Assembly (NCBI GenBank): GCA_012064415.1
Contig: SSNU01000061.1
Location: 186,001-250,000, forward strand
From: Gyrodactylus bullatarudis
Lineage: Eukaryota; Platyhelminthes; Monogenea; Gyrodactylidea; Gyrodactylidae
Direction: 5' to 3'
Length of the DNA stretch: 64,000 nucleotides
How positions within the stretch are numbered: the stretch's first letter is position 1; each line of letters starts with the position of its first letter. A program made the translations under genes and the position numbers. Below, in pieces: positions 32,864 to 45,000 of the stretch. The notes beneath the pieces were generated by a model, which did no database searches, was not told where the DNA came from, and saw only the letters and a program-made list of their open reading frames with translations.

Positions 32864-34078
32864 ATTTGGGATTTTATTTGAATTAAAAATAGATTGAATA
32901 TTTTTTTATTTATTAAAATTTTTTATTCCATCTATGCATTGAATTGTTAACAAGGACTCCTTACTCAGAATCAGATTAATCAACAAAATATTGTACTGTT
33001 CAGTAGAATACAATAATCAAAAGTAATAAATCTATTAGCGAGGAGAATGAGCTTTAAAAAATCCCACTACCCTAGTGCAGAGTATTCCTCAGGATAATAA
33101 TAACACTGGAGGAATTTTTTTTTTTAATTTTGCGATAAACTTTTGCGACAAACTGATTATTGTGTAAAATTTAAGGCAGATTCTGAATCTGCTTCCAAAA
33201 ATTATCTAAATTGCTCAGTTTTTACGCAATTTGTGAAAAACCGAAGCACAATTTTCATAATCGGGACTTGAATAAACCATTTTTTTGACTTCAATCAAAA
33301 TGTTTTGATTCTAAGACATTTCAGAGTAAAATTTGATATCATTTGAAAGAGCATAAAATTTTCTATAAGATGCTTATAAGTTCAAACGGGCTTTTGGAAT
33401 GGATCATTCTCAAAATAGATCTTAAAGTTGAAATATGATGAAAAATTAGCGAAAAATGCCATGCACTTTTTTGTTTTTACCCTTCAACAGGCTATCTTAT
33501 TTTGAAAAAATCTCAAATTTTAATAGAGCAAATAATGTAAAATTTATTCCTCTATCCAATGATACCTCGCATGACCATTTATCTTTTCTGGTTCAGAAGT
33601 TATCCAAGGTTTTTTCATCAGTGATTTCACTCAATTTTTCTCGATTTATTTTTTCTCGATTCTGATTGGTTCATTTTATTTAGCACAATAATTTCGTATA
33701 AAACTGAAGGATTCATAATAAATGATTAAATCAGTATAGACAATAACAAGGATTAATTATAATTATAATTGAACCTCACGAAGAACGAAGATAATATTCC
33801 TGGTCCAGGAGAGGGGACTCCTATGGTATAGTACAACAGAAGGAACAATCCTTCACATGTTAATTTAGTTGAGATTTGATCTATTGACGATAATGGGCTA
33901 AAGATCAGTGGAACTAAAATTGGAGGGTCCAAGTTTTTTTATCATGCCCTCTGGTAGGTTACATAATAAAAATGCTCCGAGATGGGGTGGAATACATTGT
34001 TTAGAGAGTAGATAAATTATCCTTTTAATGAAGAAGGCTATGCGAAATTTTTAATTATTTTTATTCGATATTTAGTGC
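32864..34078. other. Intergenic, nothing recognised
   Basis: AT-rich spacer; a few open frames of 60-70 codons look like chance. No clear repeat family assigned. Confidence 0.4.
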
Positions 34079-34112
34079 TTAGATGTTTTCTTGTTTGTCC
34101 AAAATGCCTTTG

Positions 34113-34853
34113 TTAACAACAGAAAAATCTGGAAGGTTTTTCTTGATTTCTGAAAAATAAAAAAACATAAAATTTCACAATTACCAAAAAAACATGAAAC
34201 GAGATTCTAAGATGATTAATTTAAACTTACTTTTCTTTGAGAACATCAATTTCGTACATAAGGGGAGCAATACTGAATAAGGAAGAAAATGCCACTATTA
34301 AAAATATCAAAGCAAAAGTTCCAATAAATCTCAAATGCTTTAGAGGTAAGACGACCATCTTAGAACAATCCACTAAAATTCTACTTTCGGAATTTATTCT
34401 ACAATTCAAGGTTAACTCGAAACCCGCTATTTGATCTGGAGTTAAGGTGTGAGCTTTTTCTTTGAAAAGAAGTTCTCCTCTATCCTCGATTTCAAGCAAT
34501 TTCCTGTAAAAGTAAATGCACAATATAAGCATAGTTGCCACATATAATAGCCTTATGAATATCTTGAAATAGATTGATCTTTCATGTGTGAATTGTACAA
34601 AGAAGATTAATCCAAAAATTATGAGAATGAAGCCAGCTGAAATGAGTCCGGCCATGATGAATCGGTTCAATTCGAGGACATCTTGATTTATCTTTTCGCT
34701 TATTTGATTCATATGGTCATTGAGTGAATTGATTGAAAACAAATTGAAATTATGATGATAGGTTGTCCATTCGAATAGGTAGAGACTAGCTCCAACAGTG
34801 AGTAACACTCCTATTGCAATAGAGCCTACAGCATCTGAGATGAGATAGATCAT
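34113..34853 (-). CDS. Four-helix membrane protein, family not recognised
   Basis: A 207-codon frame from ATG 34853. Four hydrophobic segments: near residues 8-27 (VGSIAIGVLLTVGASLYLF), 66-88 (IMAGLISAGFILIIFGLIFF), 97-115 and 177-197 (FALIFLIVAFSSLFSIAPLMY). The large loop between helices 3 and 4 holds two cysteines about 15 residues apart. The layout resembles tetraspanins but the diagnostic CCG motif is absent, so I do not assign it. Unspliced, the frame ends at TAA 34,227. A GTAAGT donor at 34,230 and an acceptor at 34,150 (81-bp intron) would instead add a short tail ending FFCC, stopping at 34,113. Both ends are possible. Confidence 0.55.
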
Positions 34854-35093
34854 GTTATAATAAACCTTTTATACAAAGGAATATCAACTTCTTCATGATT
34901 ATATATACATGGCCCGAAAATGGTTATTAATTATTTCATCATTAACTATTGCAAATTAGAAATTTGAATCAAAATTTATTTGTACTCTCTTAGACATGGA
35001 GTCTAGTCATTTGAGATAAGTTATACTGGTGTGTTTTTAACTTGTATTGCATAAATATCATCAATTTAATTTTAAACATTGATGACATGAAAG

Positions 35094-35185
35094 CTCACCG
35101 CAGGGAATTCGTTTTTATCTACAATGAAAAGACCAACACAATTACAATTAAACATTTTGAAAAATAAGAGGGGGCAACTGTTCTC
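35094..35185 (+). repeat. Dispersed element E, copy 3
   Basis: Begins CTCACCGCAGGGAATTCG and ends GAGGGGGCAACTGTTCTC, the mirror of the left end at 7,366. Confidence 0.5.
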
Positions 35186-35261
35186 AAATTCAAATCTAAA
35201 TCTCGCAGTAGAACTCCGAAAAATCAATGTATTTTTAATAAATTTCTTATGTCTAAACGGC

Positions 35262-35300
35262 TATGTGAGCGGCCAATGAGTTTCGCAATCGACCGTAAAT
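35262..35300 (-). repeat. Tc1-type terminal repeat, solitary copy d
   Basis: Minus-strand read: TACGGTCGATTGCGAAACTC, then ATTGGCCGC. No partner end found. Confidence 0.45.
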
Positions 35301-35584
35301 ATTATCACTGATGATAATATCAATGATTATTAATAGCTTAACTTAGAAATTTTTTAAATAAAAACGTATGATTAATCTATTTTAATTGAAAAATTTTTCA
35401 AATTGAGTCAACTTAATTGACATTTTCAAATTTAAATTTAAATTTTTTCCGAAACGAAACAAAAATACTTAAACTAAATGAGAAATTTGTTATAATTCGA
35501 CACTAATTTAATAAATTTAACTTTTTTGTATCTTATTTTGCTTCAAACTAAAAACTTATAAATTATAAAATCCATATATAAGAC

Positions 35585-38500
35585 ATGGAGAGTTATGACC
35601 ATGAAGATGAATCACTGATGGATTCCATAAATACATTATTCGCTCCCCCGTCAGTTGAATCTCAAACAATGAAAGGTTTTCCTGTAGTGAGTTAAGACTT
35701 ATTTATTTGAAAAACACAATATTATTTCTTGCGTTTCTTGATAATTCTAGACTAAATCCAGAAGAGTGACTGAGGAAGATGAAAATTTTGAATGCATAAA
35801 CAACGTTCATCAGCCAAACAAATTCAATGATGATCCTTCATGGAAAAAGCCAAAGGCTAACTCTCATGACTACTGTGATAGTTGTGGGTGTACTGAGGGA
35901 GAACGACTTGTTTGTGATCGATGTCCTGTTAGTTTTCATTTGGAATGTCTTGATCCACCTATGGATTCTGATGAAGCTACAACTGGAATTTGGTATTGTC
36001 CTTCTTGCACTGTTATCATGAAGGAAGATGACAATAATTCCAATTGTTCTGACATGACTGACACACCACGCATAGCTAAGGAATTTCAAAATATAGCATT
36101 TTGTTTGAAACAACAAATTAAAGAATTAATCGATCAGAGAACTACCCGATCAACTCAGTATTATGATTTAGGAGAGAAAGAAATAGACGAAAATAATCCT
36201 CTTTATTCTCTTTGGGAAACTATGAGACAGACGAAATATATCAATCCTAAAGAGTTTGATTTATCCAAGGATCTCATTCCTGGCATTAAATTTCCTGGCT
36301 CTTATAAGACCCCACTTGAAAGGAAAAAGAAGTCAATCATTGAACTGGAATGTGGCCAGATACCAGAACCTGTCAAGAGGTGTTATGTTTGTGCAAAGTT
36401 AGTTTTTATTTCAACATTATTATTGTTATAATGCATAATTGAAATTCATTCATTCTTCTTTTAGAACTTGCCTGTTGGCTCCATTACTCTGTTGTGATTT
36501 TTGTGATTCAGTATTTCATTTGAATTGTCTTAACCCACCCCTCACTCATTACCCGTCGCGTCTAGACAGATGGATGTGTCCCAATCACTGTGAGCATACA
36601 ATTGATAGACACTTTGTAAAATCAATTCGTCTCTCGGATCGTATGAGGAAATGGGATTGTCTCAAATATGTTGAGCCGGCTTTAAATATTGACAAGGATA
36701 TTTTGTCCATGGGCGACACTTATAGCTTCCCTGGGTTTAGTAAATTTGAAGAAAAACAGATTATTGATCAATTCTTTTATCGTCTCAACCAAGATCGTAT
36801 GAGAATTGCATCGGAAAAATTAAAACTAGAAGAGATGAAGGAAGATTTAGAAAAGATTGATCCAAAAAAACGAAAACTTCCCATTAAAGATGATAAAATT
36901 CGTGTTGTTGTCCCACCAGCTGTAAAAAGTCTGTACAAGAACCGTGTTAATCGAATTAAGAGTGAAGTGAACACTTCTCTCAATTATGTTGCTGAGGCGG
37001 AGGTTGTAAGTTCTATTTCCTATCCTAATTCTCTTTATGACGATAATTTCTTCTTAATACTCTATAAATTACAAGAAATTAAATTTATTTTCAAGATTGA
37101 CACTGTAGTAATCTTTAAAAACTTGACTTATTTCAATTCAGCGCTTATCTAATTTATAAGCTAGTAAAGAAAAAATCCAAACATGTCTGACAGGCATAGA
37201 TACGTTGCGTCTTTATTTAGACTTGTCAGTATACCGTAATTGATAATCAAACCAGGGTTATATGAGAATCTATGCCACAAAAATTTAAACTGGTATATTC
37301 AATATTTTTTTGGTGCTGGGATATTCGTATTATATAAGCATTCCAAGAATTTTTTAGTAATCAGTAGGGCCTCAAAAAGTCTTAAAAATCATATTTTCTC
37401 GGCTCTGAAAAAATCAAGTTAGGCTACTCAGATTTACCTTGGGACACTAGGGTCCAGAGTTATTTTTTTTTCAATAAAGTATTATTTTTAAGAGTTAATA
37501 ATTTGTATTTTTAATGATATAAAATAGAATGAGACATCAATACCACGTCATTGTGTAGAGAACAAGGTAAATTGCTTTAATTTGGTTGGTTAGAAATATT
37601 CAAACCAATCAGAATGCACATTAATTCATCATTTGTGTGGCGTGGGAAATCATCTAGTCGTGCCAAGACGTGCAATAGTATTAATAGCTCTACTTCAATT
37701 TAAGAACCGAGAAGAATTTTGATTTATTGAGTTTCTGATTATTTTTGAATTTTCGAGTATTAATAAAAATATTTATTGAGAATAAAGTCTAAAAAGATAA
37801 AATCATATTTTTGAAAATCGTAAGATCTAAAAAAATTTTTTTAACGTATTATTATTTGAGGCCCTAGTAATCAGTTTGTTAAAAAAAACCCGCGTAATCT
37901 GATTGGTTCCAAGTGTTCTTCAATTTTAAAATCAGATTTGGACAAATAGGATCACTAAAGATAAAATTAAAGAAAGTTTAGATTACTAACGCCTTTTGCA
38001 CAAAAATTTTGTACTGGGTTTAATTTAACACGTGTGGTTCAAAATTTTACGAGGACCACGATGGTGCTATTCTTTTTTTCCACAAATTTCAAATTAAGTT
38101 TTCAACTCAACGTTTTTTAAAAATTTACTGCTCCATCATTTCACTTAGTATCACAATGGTGTTGACATCAAATTTAAGTGATTTTATTCTAGGATTTCAA
38201 AAGTTTAGGAAAAAATATTTTGAATGGACAAAACTTGCTCAAAAATTGTTAAATTTCTGAAAATATAATACGATCTATTAAGCTCTGCACACACCAATGA
38301 AATGGGCTGGTGAGAGAATGCATAGAAAATCATATTCTTGTGCAATAGCTTCTTAGAATACGCAACAAGTAAATAGAAAGAGGCTTTAGATAATGTTTTA
38401 TTATGTACTCCTATTAAATCTGTTTTAACTATTAAGAAAATATCCACATTGTAATGATCAAGTCTATCGAAATGAGAGAAAATTGTCATTAATGAATTTT

Positions 38501-40841
38501 TCAGGTAAACTTTTTAGTATCATTGATGGGTGAAAAAGAAGAAGAGGAAGAGGTGACTATTGAGCCAAAGAAAGAAAAAATTCCAAAAGATGTCTACCAA
38601 ATAAGGAATCTTAGATCTAGAGCCATGATAATCCCATTAGATGATACCTCCGGGCCAATCTTTCACATGCAGTACAAACAATTGAAAGTTGGTAACAGCT
38701 CAGATTCCTTTCTTCGCTTCGATTATTGTCAATTGAAGAATTCAATAAAATGTTCTCGCACCAGCAATAATCATGCATACATTTTCTATGATGAACAAAC
38801 CAGACTATTCGAACTAATTAATTACAGCGAGAATGGTTCCATGATTGACAACATTCTCTACGGCTTCAACATGGAGGAAAAGTATTCCTTAGAGGTTAGT
38901 TTATCCATAAAATGTATATGTTATCGTACAAGTCGGGATTTAGGGAATAATAACATTTCCCTAGTATATTTGGTGAATGTTCCTCTTCCCAGAACATCTC
39001 ATGAATAGAATTTTTCTTCACAGGTTGTACTTAAAGATGATAGAATCTATTATATGAGACTTTTTATATGAAAAATTGTTTGTGAAAATGGAAGTACAAA
39101 TTCAATTAAATTCATTACCCATCTTCACTGGATTTTTCCTGGTTTCTCACATTCACTAGGGATTTCTGTCCAATCACTTATTCACTTATACACAGTAATA
39201 CATATGTTAGTTAGGGTAGTCGGAAAATAGCAAAAATAGCATTTTTATTCTGAAAAAATGGAAATTTTTAGCAAAATTAAATTTCAAAAGTAACAAAAAA
39301 TTACCCTAAATTCACCACGTTTTAAAATTCTTTACTTTAATTATGATTTATTAATTGGAATATTCTATGTATGTACCAAAGACCAATGAAAAATCAATGA
39401 TTTACTCTGATTGGTTTAGAAATAATTATCCAATAATATTCGACTTGAATCAAAAAATTTTCTTCGTAAACTAATCCAAACCCCGTCCTTTTCATCAAGG
39501 CCACGAATTTCCATTTTTAGTTAAACAAGTCTCAGAATTTAAAACTAATTATTCTTAGGGAATGAATGTAGGGAATGTCTATGGGAAGGATGTTCATAGG
39601 GTACACGACCAAGTTATAAGACTACTAATCAGGAAGTATCTATCGTCAATTGAAATTTGTATTGTCTATTTGAACTATTACAATAAAAGTTTTATCTTTC
39701 TCCTCTTAGTCCAACGATCTATCCAAGAGAGCCAGAGAAATTATTGACAATTCAAAAAGTGAAGCATTGTCCATAAACCAGGATCCACCCCTCTTCACAC
39801 CAAAGAAACGAATTCAAGTAAATAAATCCTATATCCTTATAACACAGGGCATAATTAATTGTATTCTCTTTACTTAACTTTTCTAGTTTGTTATATTGAC
39901 ATAAAGCTAATTGGTATGATTTTTAAAGAAATTTTACAATTTGTAGAAAAATATATGGTTAATTTCGATTTTATTTCTTCGAACTTTAAACTGAAAATTT
40001 TTTTGATTCGAAAGTGGAAGGCTGACCAAAAATTTTTTTTCAAGTTCAAAATTAGATTAAAAAGTCAATTATGCTAAATCTGAATTCAACTCATCATCGT
40101 TTGAGAGTAGAATTTCGATGATTGTCAAAGGTCTGTCTAAGGGGGGTCTTTCGAAAAATGAATGCCAATATCTGGCTTCCTTGTCTAATCTTGTTCTTTT
40201 TGAGCACCCCTGACTTTTAAATCAATAAAAGTTTTCAGTTCGAAATTAGAAAAAAGGGATTTTGGCACCAAATCAAAATTCAAAAAATTCAAGAAAAAAT
40301 TTTCTTTTCAAATTTCTGTAAAAATCATAGTTTCTCAACTTTTTATTATTAAGAAAAACTGAATGGTTATTAGCAGGGAAACCAAAAATAATACCTAAAA
40401 ATCGGCTCAATAAGAAATGACTCAAAAATATAAATAAAATCTTTAGAATCGCTCATGAGTAGTAATGTAAAAGATAAATTAAGAAGTAATTTTTCAGATT
40501 TTGTCTCGTGTTAATTAGCTTTTTGCAAAATAAGATTGAATAGTTATCTTCGTTTTTTATTCAAAACAGTAAAATCCAAAACTCATACTCATAAAAAAAA
40601 CCGATTAAACCCTAAAGCTATCATTTTGTTGTCCTGGTTATTAGTCAATTGAATATGTTATTTTCGAAATTTTTTCTTTTAGACCCAATCAGAAAAACTC
40701 AAATGTCCCTGTGAACAGAATATTTCAAGTCTGACGAAAGAACAATCTGAATCAGGATGGGAAGGCTCAGCTGTCCTCCACCATGGATCTCTACTCAAAT
40801 TTGGCTGCTTTCAGTTTGCCTTCTCTATCGTATCTAATTGA
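35585..40841 (+). CDS. PHF12-like chromatin reader (two PHD fingers and FHA domain)
   Basis: Exons in frame: 35585-35686, 35751-36397, 36465-37005, 38505-38894, 39710-39817, 40683-40841; about 648 residues. PHD 1 (CDSCGCTEGERLVCDRCPVS) is followed by a second finger split by an intron (CYVCAK, then CCDFCDSVFHLNCLNPP). The FHA region (NHAYIFYDEQTRLFELINYS) and the C-terminal GWEGSAVLHHGSLLKFGCFQ closely follow vertebrate PHF12, which is about 1,000 residues, so the centre is shortened. The family acts in nuclear Sin3/HDAC repression. An extra candidate exon at 39,559-39,635 (VHDQVIRLLIRK) resembles the human protein here but needs a weak acceptor at 39,730; it may be an alternative form. The 1.5-kb intron 3 contains a hammerhead-like remnant. 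Confidence 0.85.
37192..37240 (-). ncRNA. Hammerhead-like remnant, family B copy 2
   Basis: Minus strand: GGTATA (37235-37230), CTGACAA (37229-37223), a perfect GTCT-AAATAA-AGAC stem II, GCAA (37208-37205), then a short stem III position and TATGCC, which pairs with GGTATA (one G-U). Stems I and II are intact but two core bases differ (G8 is A; GAAA is GCAA), so it is very probably inactive. Located in a PHF12 intron, antisense to the gene. Confidence 0.55.
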
Positions 40842-42053
40842 ATTTTACTTGATTAACTATAACACTATATATATTTATATATTATACGTATTATTAAGAA
40901 AGAAGAGACTCGTTTTTTTAGAAGATACTAAAAATACTTCTTTTAATCTGTATTTTTATAAAGTTACATTACAAGTTATATGAAATACATTCTTAATCAC
41001 ATGAAAATTTGTATTTTTCCTTCCTGTGTGAATACGAAATTTTTGGTATTCAATATTCAACAATAAATTTAATAATCAATCTCTCTTACTATGTATTATA
41101 TTCCATAAAATGGTATCTTTCAGTCTAAATCCTCAACTACTAAATACTTGTTGAATCATATTTTGATCTATGCTTATCTGAGAGAGGGATTTCGGGTTAT
41201 CGATTTCTAACCTGAATCTCAATCAGCTTTTGAGAAGAGTTCATATCATAAATTCGAGTCTTCTATCATTGAAGTATTCGAAGGTCGCTTTAGACTCTAA
41301 AGTTTAGAGTAGTAGCATTCAAATTTTGAATTTCAAATTTAGAGTTTTTTCAACTCTATAGATACCATAAGAATACCAATCTAGAAAAAGAAGATTTTCT
41401 ATTGATTTTCCTATCTACTAATATCTCTTTGAGATTTGTTGAGCCTTAAATTATAGAATAGATTATGTTTTATTGTTGAGACCTGTGTAATAACTGAGAA
41501 TAGCCGCCACGAAAGGGTTAATAAAGAAATTTAACGTGAAAAAAGTATTCATTCTGAACACCAGCAATTTATAAAACTAAGCACATTGGAATTAGATACA
41601 TCTAATGTTTATCTCTGAATTCAAGATGTGAACCAAATCTTTAGACTTAGCTGCATATTCAATCGTTATTGAAAAGGTCAAGATTTCAATAATTCAGGGA
41701 AAATTTTATTCATATAATTGATAATTTTTGTAAAATTTATTACAGAACACTTTAATGATAGATTTAATATTGAATGTAATTTAAAATTTTAAAAAGGTTT
41801 AACACAATTGAAAGAAAAAATAATTAAATCTAGTCTATTATTAGAAATATATATATAACTTTTTAGTTGACATCTTTATATATCTTCCTTGCATAAAAAT
41901 AACGATAAAATTAAAATCGGAATAACAATTTTTCATTTGTGTACGGAAAGACTGTAAAGTTCTTTGGATAAACTTGAGGGCCAAGCTAGCAGTCTGGATT
42001 GAATGTGTCACATGAGAAATGTTTATCAGACCAGATGAGACTGGACTCAAACA
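40842..42053. other. Intergenic between convergent genes, nothing recognised
   Basis: AT-rich sequence between the 3' ends of the PHF12-like and TESK-like genes. No exon or clear repeat seen. Confidence 0.4.
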
Positions 42054-45000
42054 TTACATGGCTGAAAGGATTGTCGAGAGGGTACTCTCTATATTTACAC
42101 CTGTGGGCCTTTGATCTGGCTCGAAGGAACAACATTCTTTAGCCAAATCGTAGAAGGAACTTGGACATGATACCGGAACAATCATACTCTCTGAGTCTAG
42201 CCCGAAATTCTAAATGACAAATACTGCAATTTAGATTATAAAATAATAATTTTCTTGAATGATATTATACAATAAGTTCTAAAAATAAATTTCTTCTAAC
42301 AATATTCTAGACCATTTGCTAATCTGGTAACCTTTACTCATAAAATAATGATTTGAAATTTTTACAATTTTTGTATTAAAGTTCATAGAAAACTGTTGCC
42401 GCTGATCTCAAAAAGAAAGAAGCAACTTTGGCAAATTTCAAGTTGAATCGATTTTTCCATTTTTTAAACTTTGAGTTGAAAATTTTTGGTGATTTCAAGA
42501 TGTGAGACGGATCAAACATTAGTTATCAGAATCAATCAAATCAAGGAAATAAAATGGAGGTAGGCTTTAGCAGAATAATAAATTATTTCCTCAAATATAA
42601 AAGACTATTTTTATTGTCTATTGGTGAAAAATAACGTATAATCTGTCTCACACCTTGAAATCACTAAGCATTTCAACTCTACAAAGTTTAAAAGAAGGAA
42701 AAATCGCATCAACTTGAAAATTAAAATATCTCCAATACTGATCGGTGTAAGTGTGAATTGGTTACCAGAAAATGAGATTATTGCAATAATCATACGTTCC
42801 CAAACTCTTCGAGGATAGCTTTAAATGATTGCGTGTTGAAAATAACAACAATAATCGATAGATTTCAAATCTAAACGTAATAATATAAATATAAGGCTGT
42901 AAAATAAGAATTTTCTTTCATAAGGAAGTTAAAATATGAACAATATAAGACAATAAGCTGGAATTGCTTAACACATGTACTATTAGTTGAATACTCAAAT
43001 TACTACAACTAACAGAGCCCCTTTAAAGTGTACACACAGTTTACAGAGAAAATAGACTTTTCTCATAGCTTCAGATTATTCATTCAATTACTGCTGTGTG
43101 TATTATACTCTCAATTAATTGGATACCAATCAGATAGTCTATATAGTTGTAGAAGTTGAATGAATTTGTAGGCTAGGTAAAGGAGCCTCAAATGGATTAC
43201 AGGTAACAACTGCAACCAAACAAGGAGTTGAATAAAAAAGTTATGAAATAGTTAAATGAACATCTCTCACAAATGCAAATTTGACAGGATTCTATTTCAA
43301 AATGAGTCATAATTCAAATGTTTGATCAATAAACATAATTGAGAAGATAGTAATAAATTATTACTAACTATATTATTACTAATTACCATTTCCAATAGTC
43401 TTCCATTCTAAGTTAGAATAAATATATGGAGTTTTATATCAATTTGATTGATAATTTACTACGACTGTTATCTTTTTCTGATTTTAAGAAGTTTTTTACG
43501 CTTTCGATACTTCAAGGACTAGGGCGCTTAACCCTTCAATACCAACTCGATAAATTTGATGCGATTTCTTTTAAAATTTCACAGTTAGATCTTCTTATGA
43601 CTCAGATGATTATATGAAAAAATCAAAAAAAAATTTCATGATGCAGATCATTTATTTGGAATTTTCCATATGGCTACATTGGTACATTGTAGGGTGGTAG
43701 TATTTGACTTTTCGAAAAATTGAGTAAGAAGAATGATATTTTTTCTTCCATAATTATTTTTAATTCACAATACATTGGTATTCAAATATTCTATCAATTT
43801 AACTTATATCAATTTAACTTTTCTAATTCCGGGCTAATATCTAGTATACACCTAGTTAATATGAAGATGGGAATTTATGGTTTTTAAAAAGTTCTCAATT
43901 TTTTCATCAAGAAATCGAATTTGATCAAGATTTTTTGGAATCTAGATCATGAGGCCCTCTTTCACGACATGGAGAAAAAAATTTTAGAAAAAAAACAATT
44001 TTTAAGGAAAATACGACAAATTCGAAATCTTGAAGTTGAAAATTTTTGTTGATTTCAATGTGAGAAAGTGATCAAAAATTGATTTTTAGGATCACAATTA
44101 GTCAAAGAAATTAAATATGCTGAATCTGGTTTTAAGAATCACCCCATATTCGTCTCAAAATCAAATTTTGAATTTTTCATCATGTTCCCTAGTTAAAAGT
44201 CGATGAAATTTGATGTTTCAACATCCCAGAAAAATGACGAATTTATCAAAATTTTTATGATGATCATCTGTTTTTTTGTCTTATTGTGATCCTAAAAATC
44301 AACTTTTGATCACTCTCTCACATTGAAATCAACAAAAAATTTCAACTCAAAGTTCAAAAAAATGGGAATTTGGCGCTACTTCAAGGTTTCAAATTTGCCG
44401 TATTTTCCTTAAAAATAGATTTGTTCTAAATTTTTTTTCTCCGTATCGTAAAAGAGGGCCTCATAATCTAGATTCCAAAAACTCTTGATCAAATTCGATT
44501 TCTTGATGGATAATATCATTGAGTAGAATTTTCCCATGTAAGACTGTATTGTAAATTTTTCCTTTAAAAGAATATTTTTTTTGAAAAGTGTGCTTCAGTA
44601 TAATGAGCTTACCTGGACTCTGGGAACTGTGCTACCATCATTGACTACACACAGGATTAATTCACAACACAAGAGGCCAAACGCAAATATATCAGAGGAA
44701 TGTGAGTATGGATTCTTTTGGAGAAGAATTTCCGGGGCTGTGTAAAAGGGATTACCATGAATTTCCATCGGGTCTGAATCTGATCTATAAAATAAACAAT
44801 CCTCTGATCAAATGAAACATACAGTTGTATCAGAAAGTAAAGTACTATCAAAAATATAGAGTCTGAACATAATACAATAACTTTTTCAAAATATTCAATA
44901 AACGTACAGTTTTTTCGGTATTTGGAAGATAAATAATTTTTCCGCAAGTGATTTATTATTAGAGCATTAGCATATTAATTTGCATCAATAACGTATTATT

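Larger units (their letters stand above)
34854..35584. other. Divergent intergenic region with repeat fragments
   Basis: Lies between two divergently transcribed genes, so it may hold both promoters. A copy of element E (35,094-35,185) and a Tc1-type end (35,262-35,300) are present. Confidence 0.45.

Noticed and set aside
34237..34434. Plus-strand frame over the four-helix protein
   Set aside because: It is the shadow of the longer, hydrophobic minus-strand frame.
35838..36116. Minus-strand frame in the PHF12 exon
   Set aside because: It overlaps clear PHD-finger coding sequence on the plus strand.
39000..39060. Possible extra PHF12 exon after TTCACAG
   Set aside because: The frame reaches a stop within about 20 codons, has no donor, and does not resemble the family.
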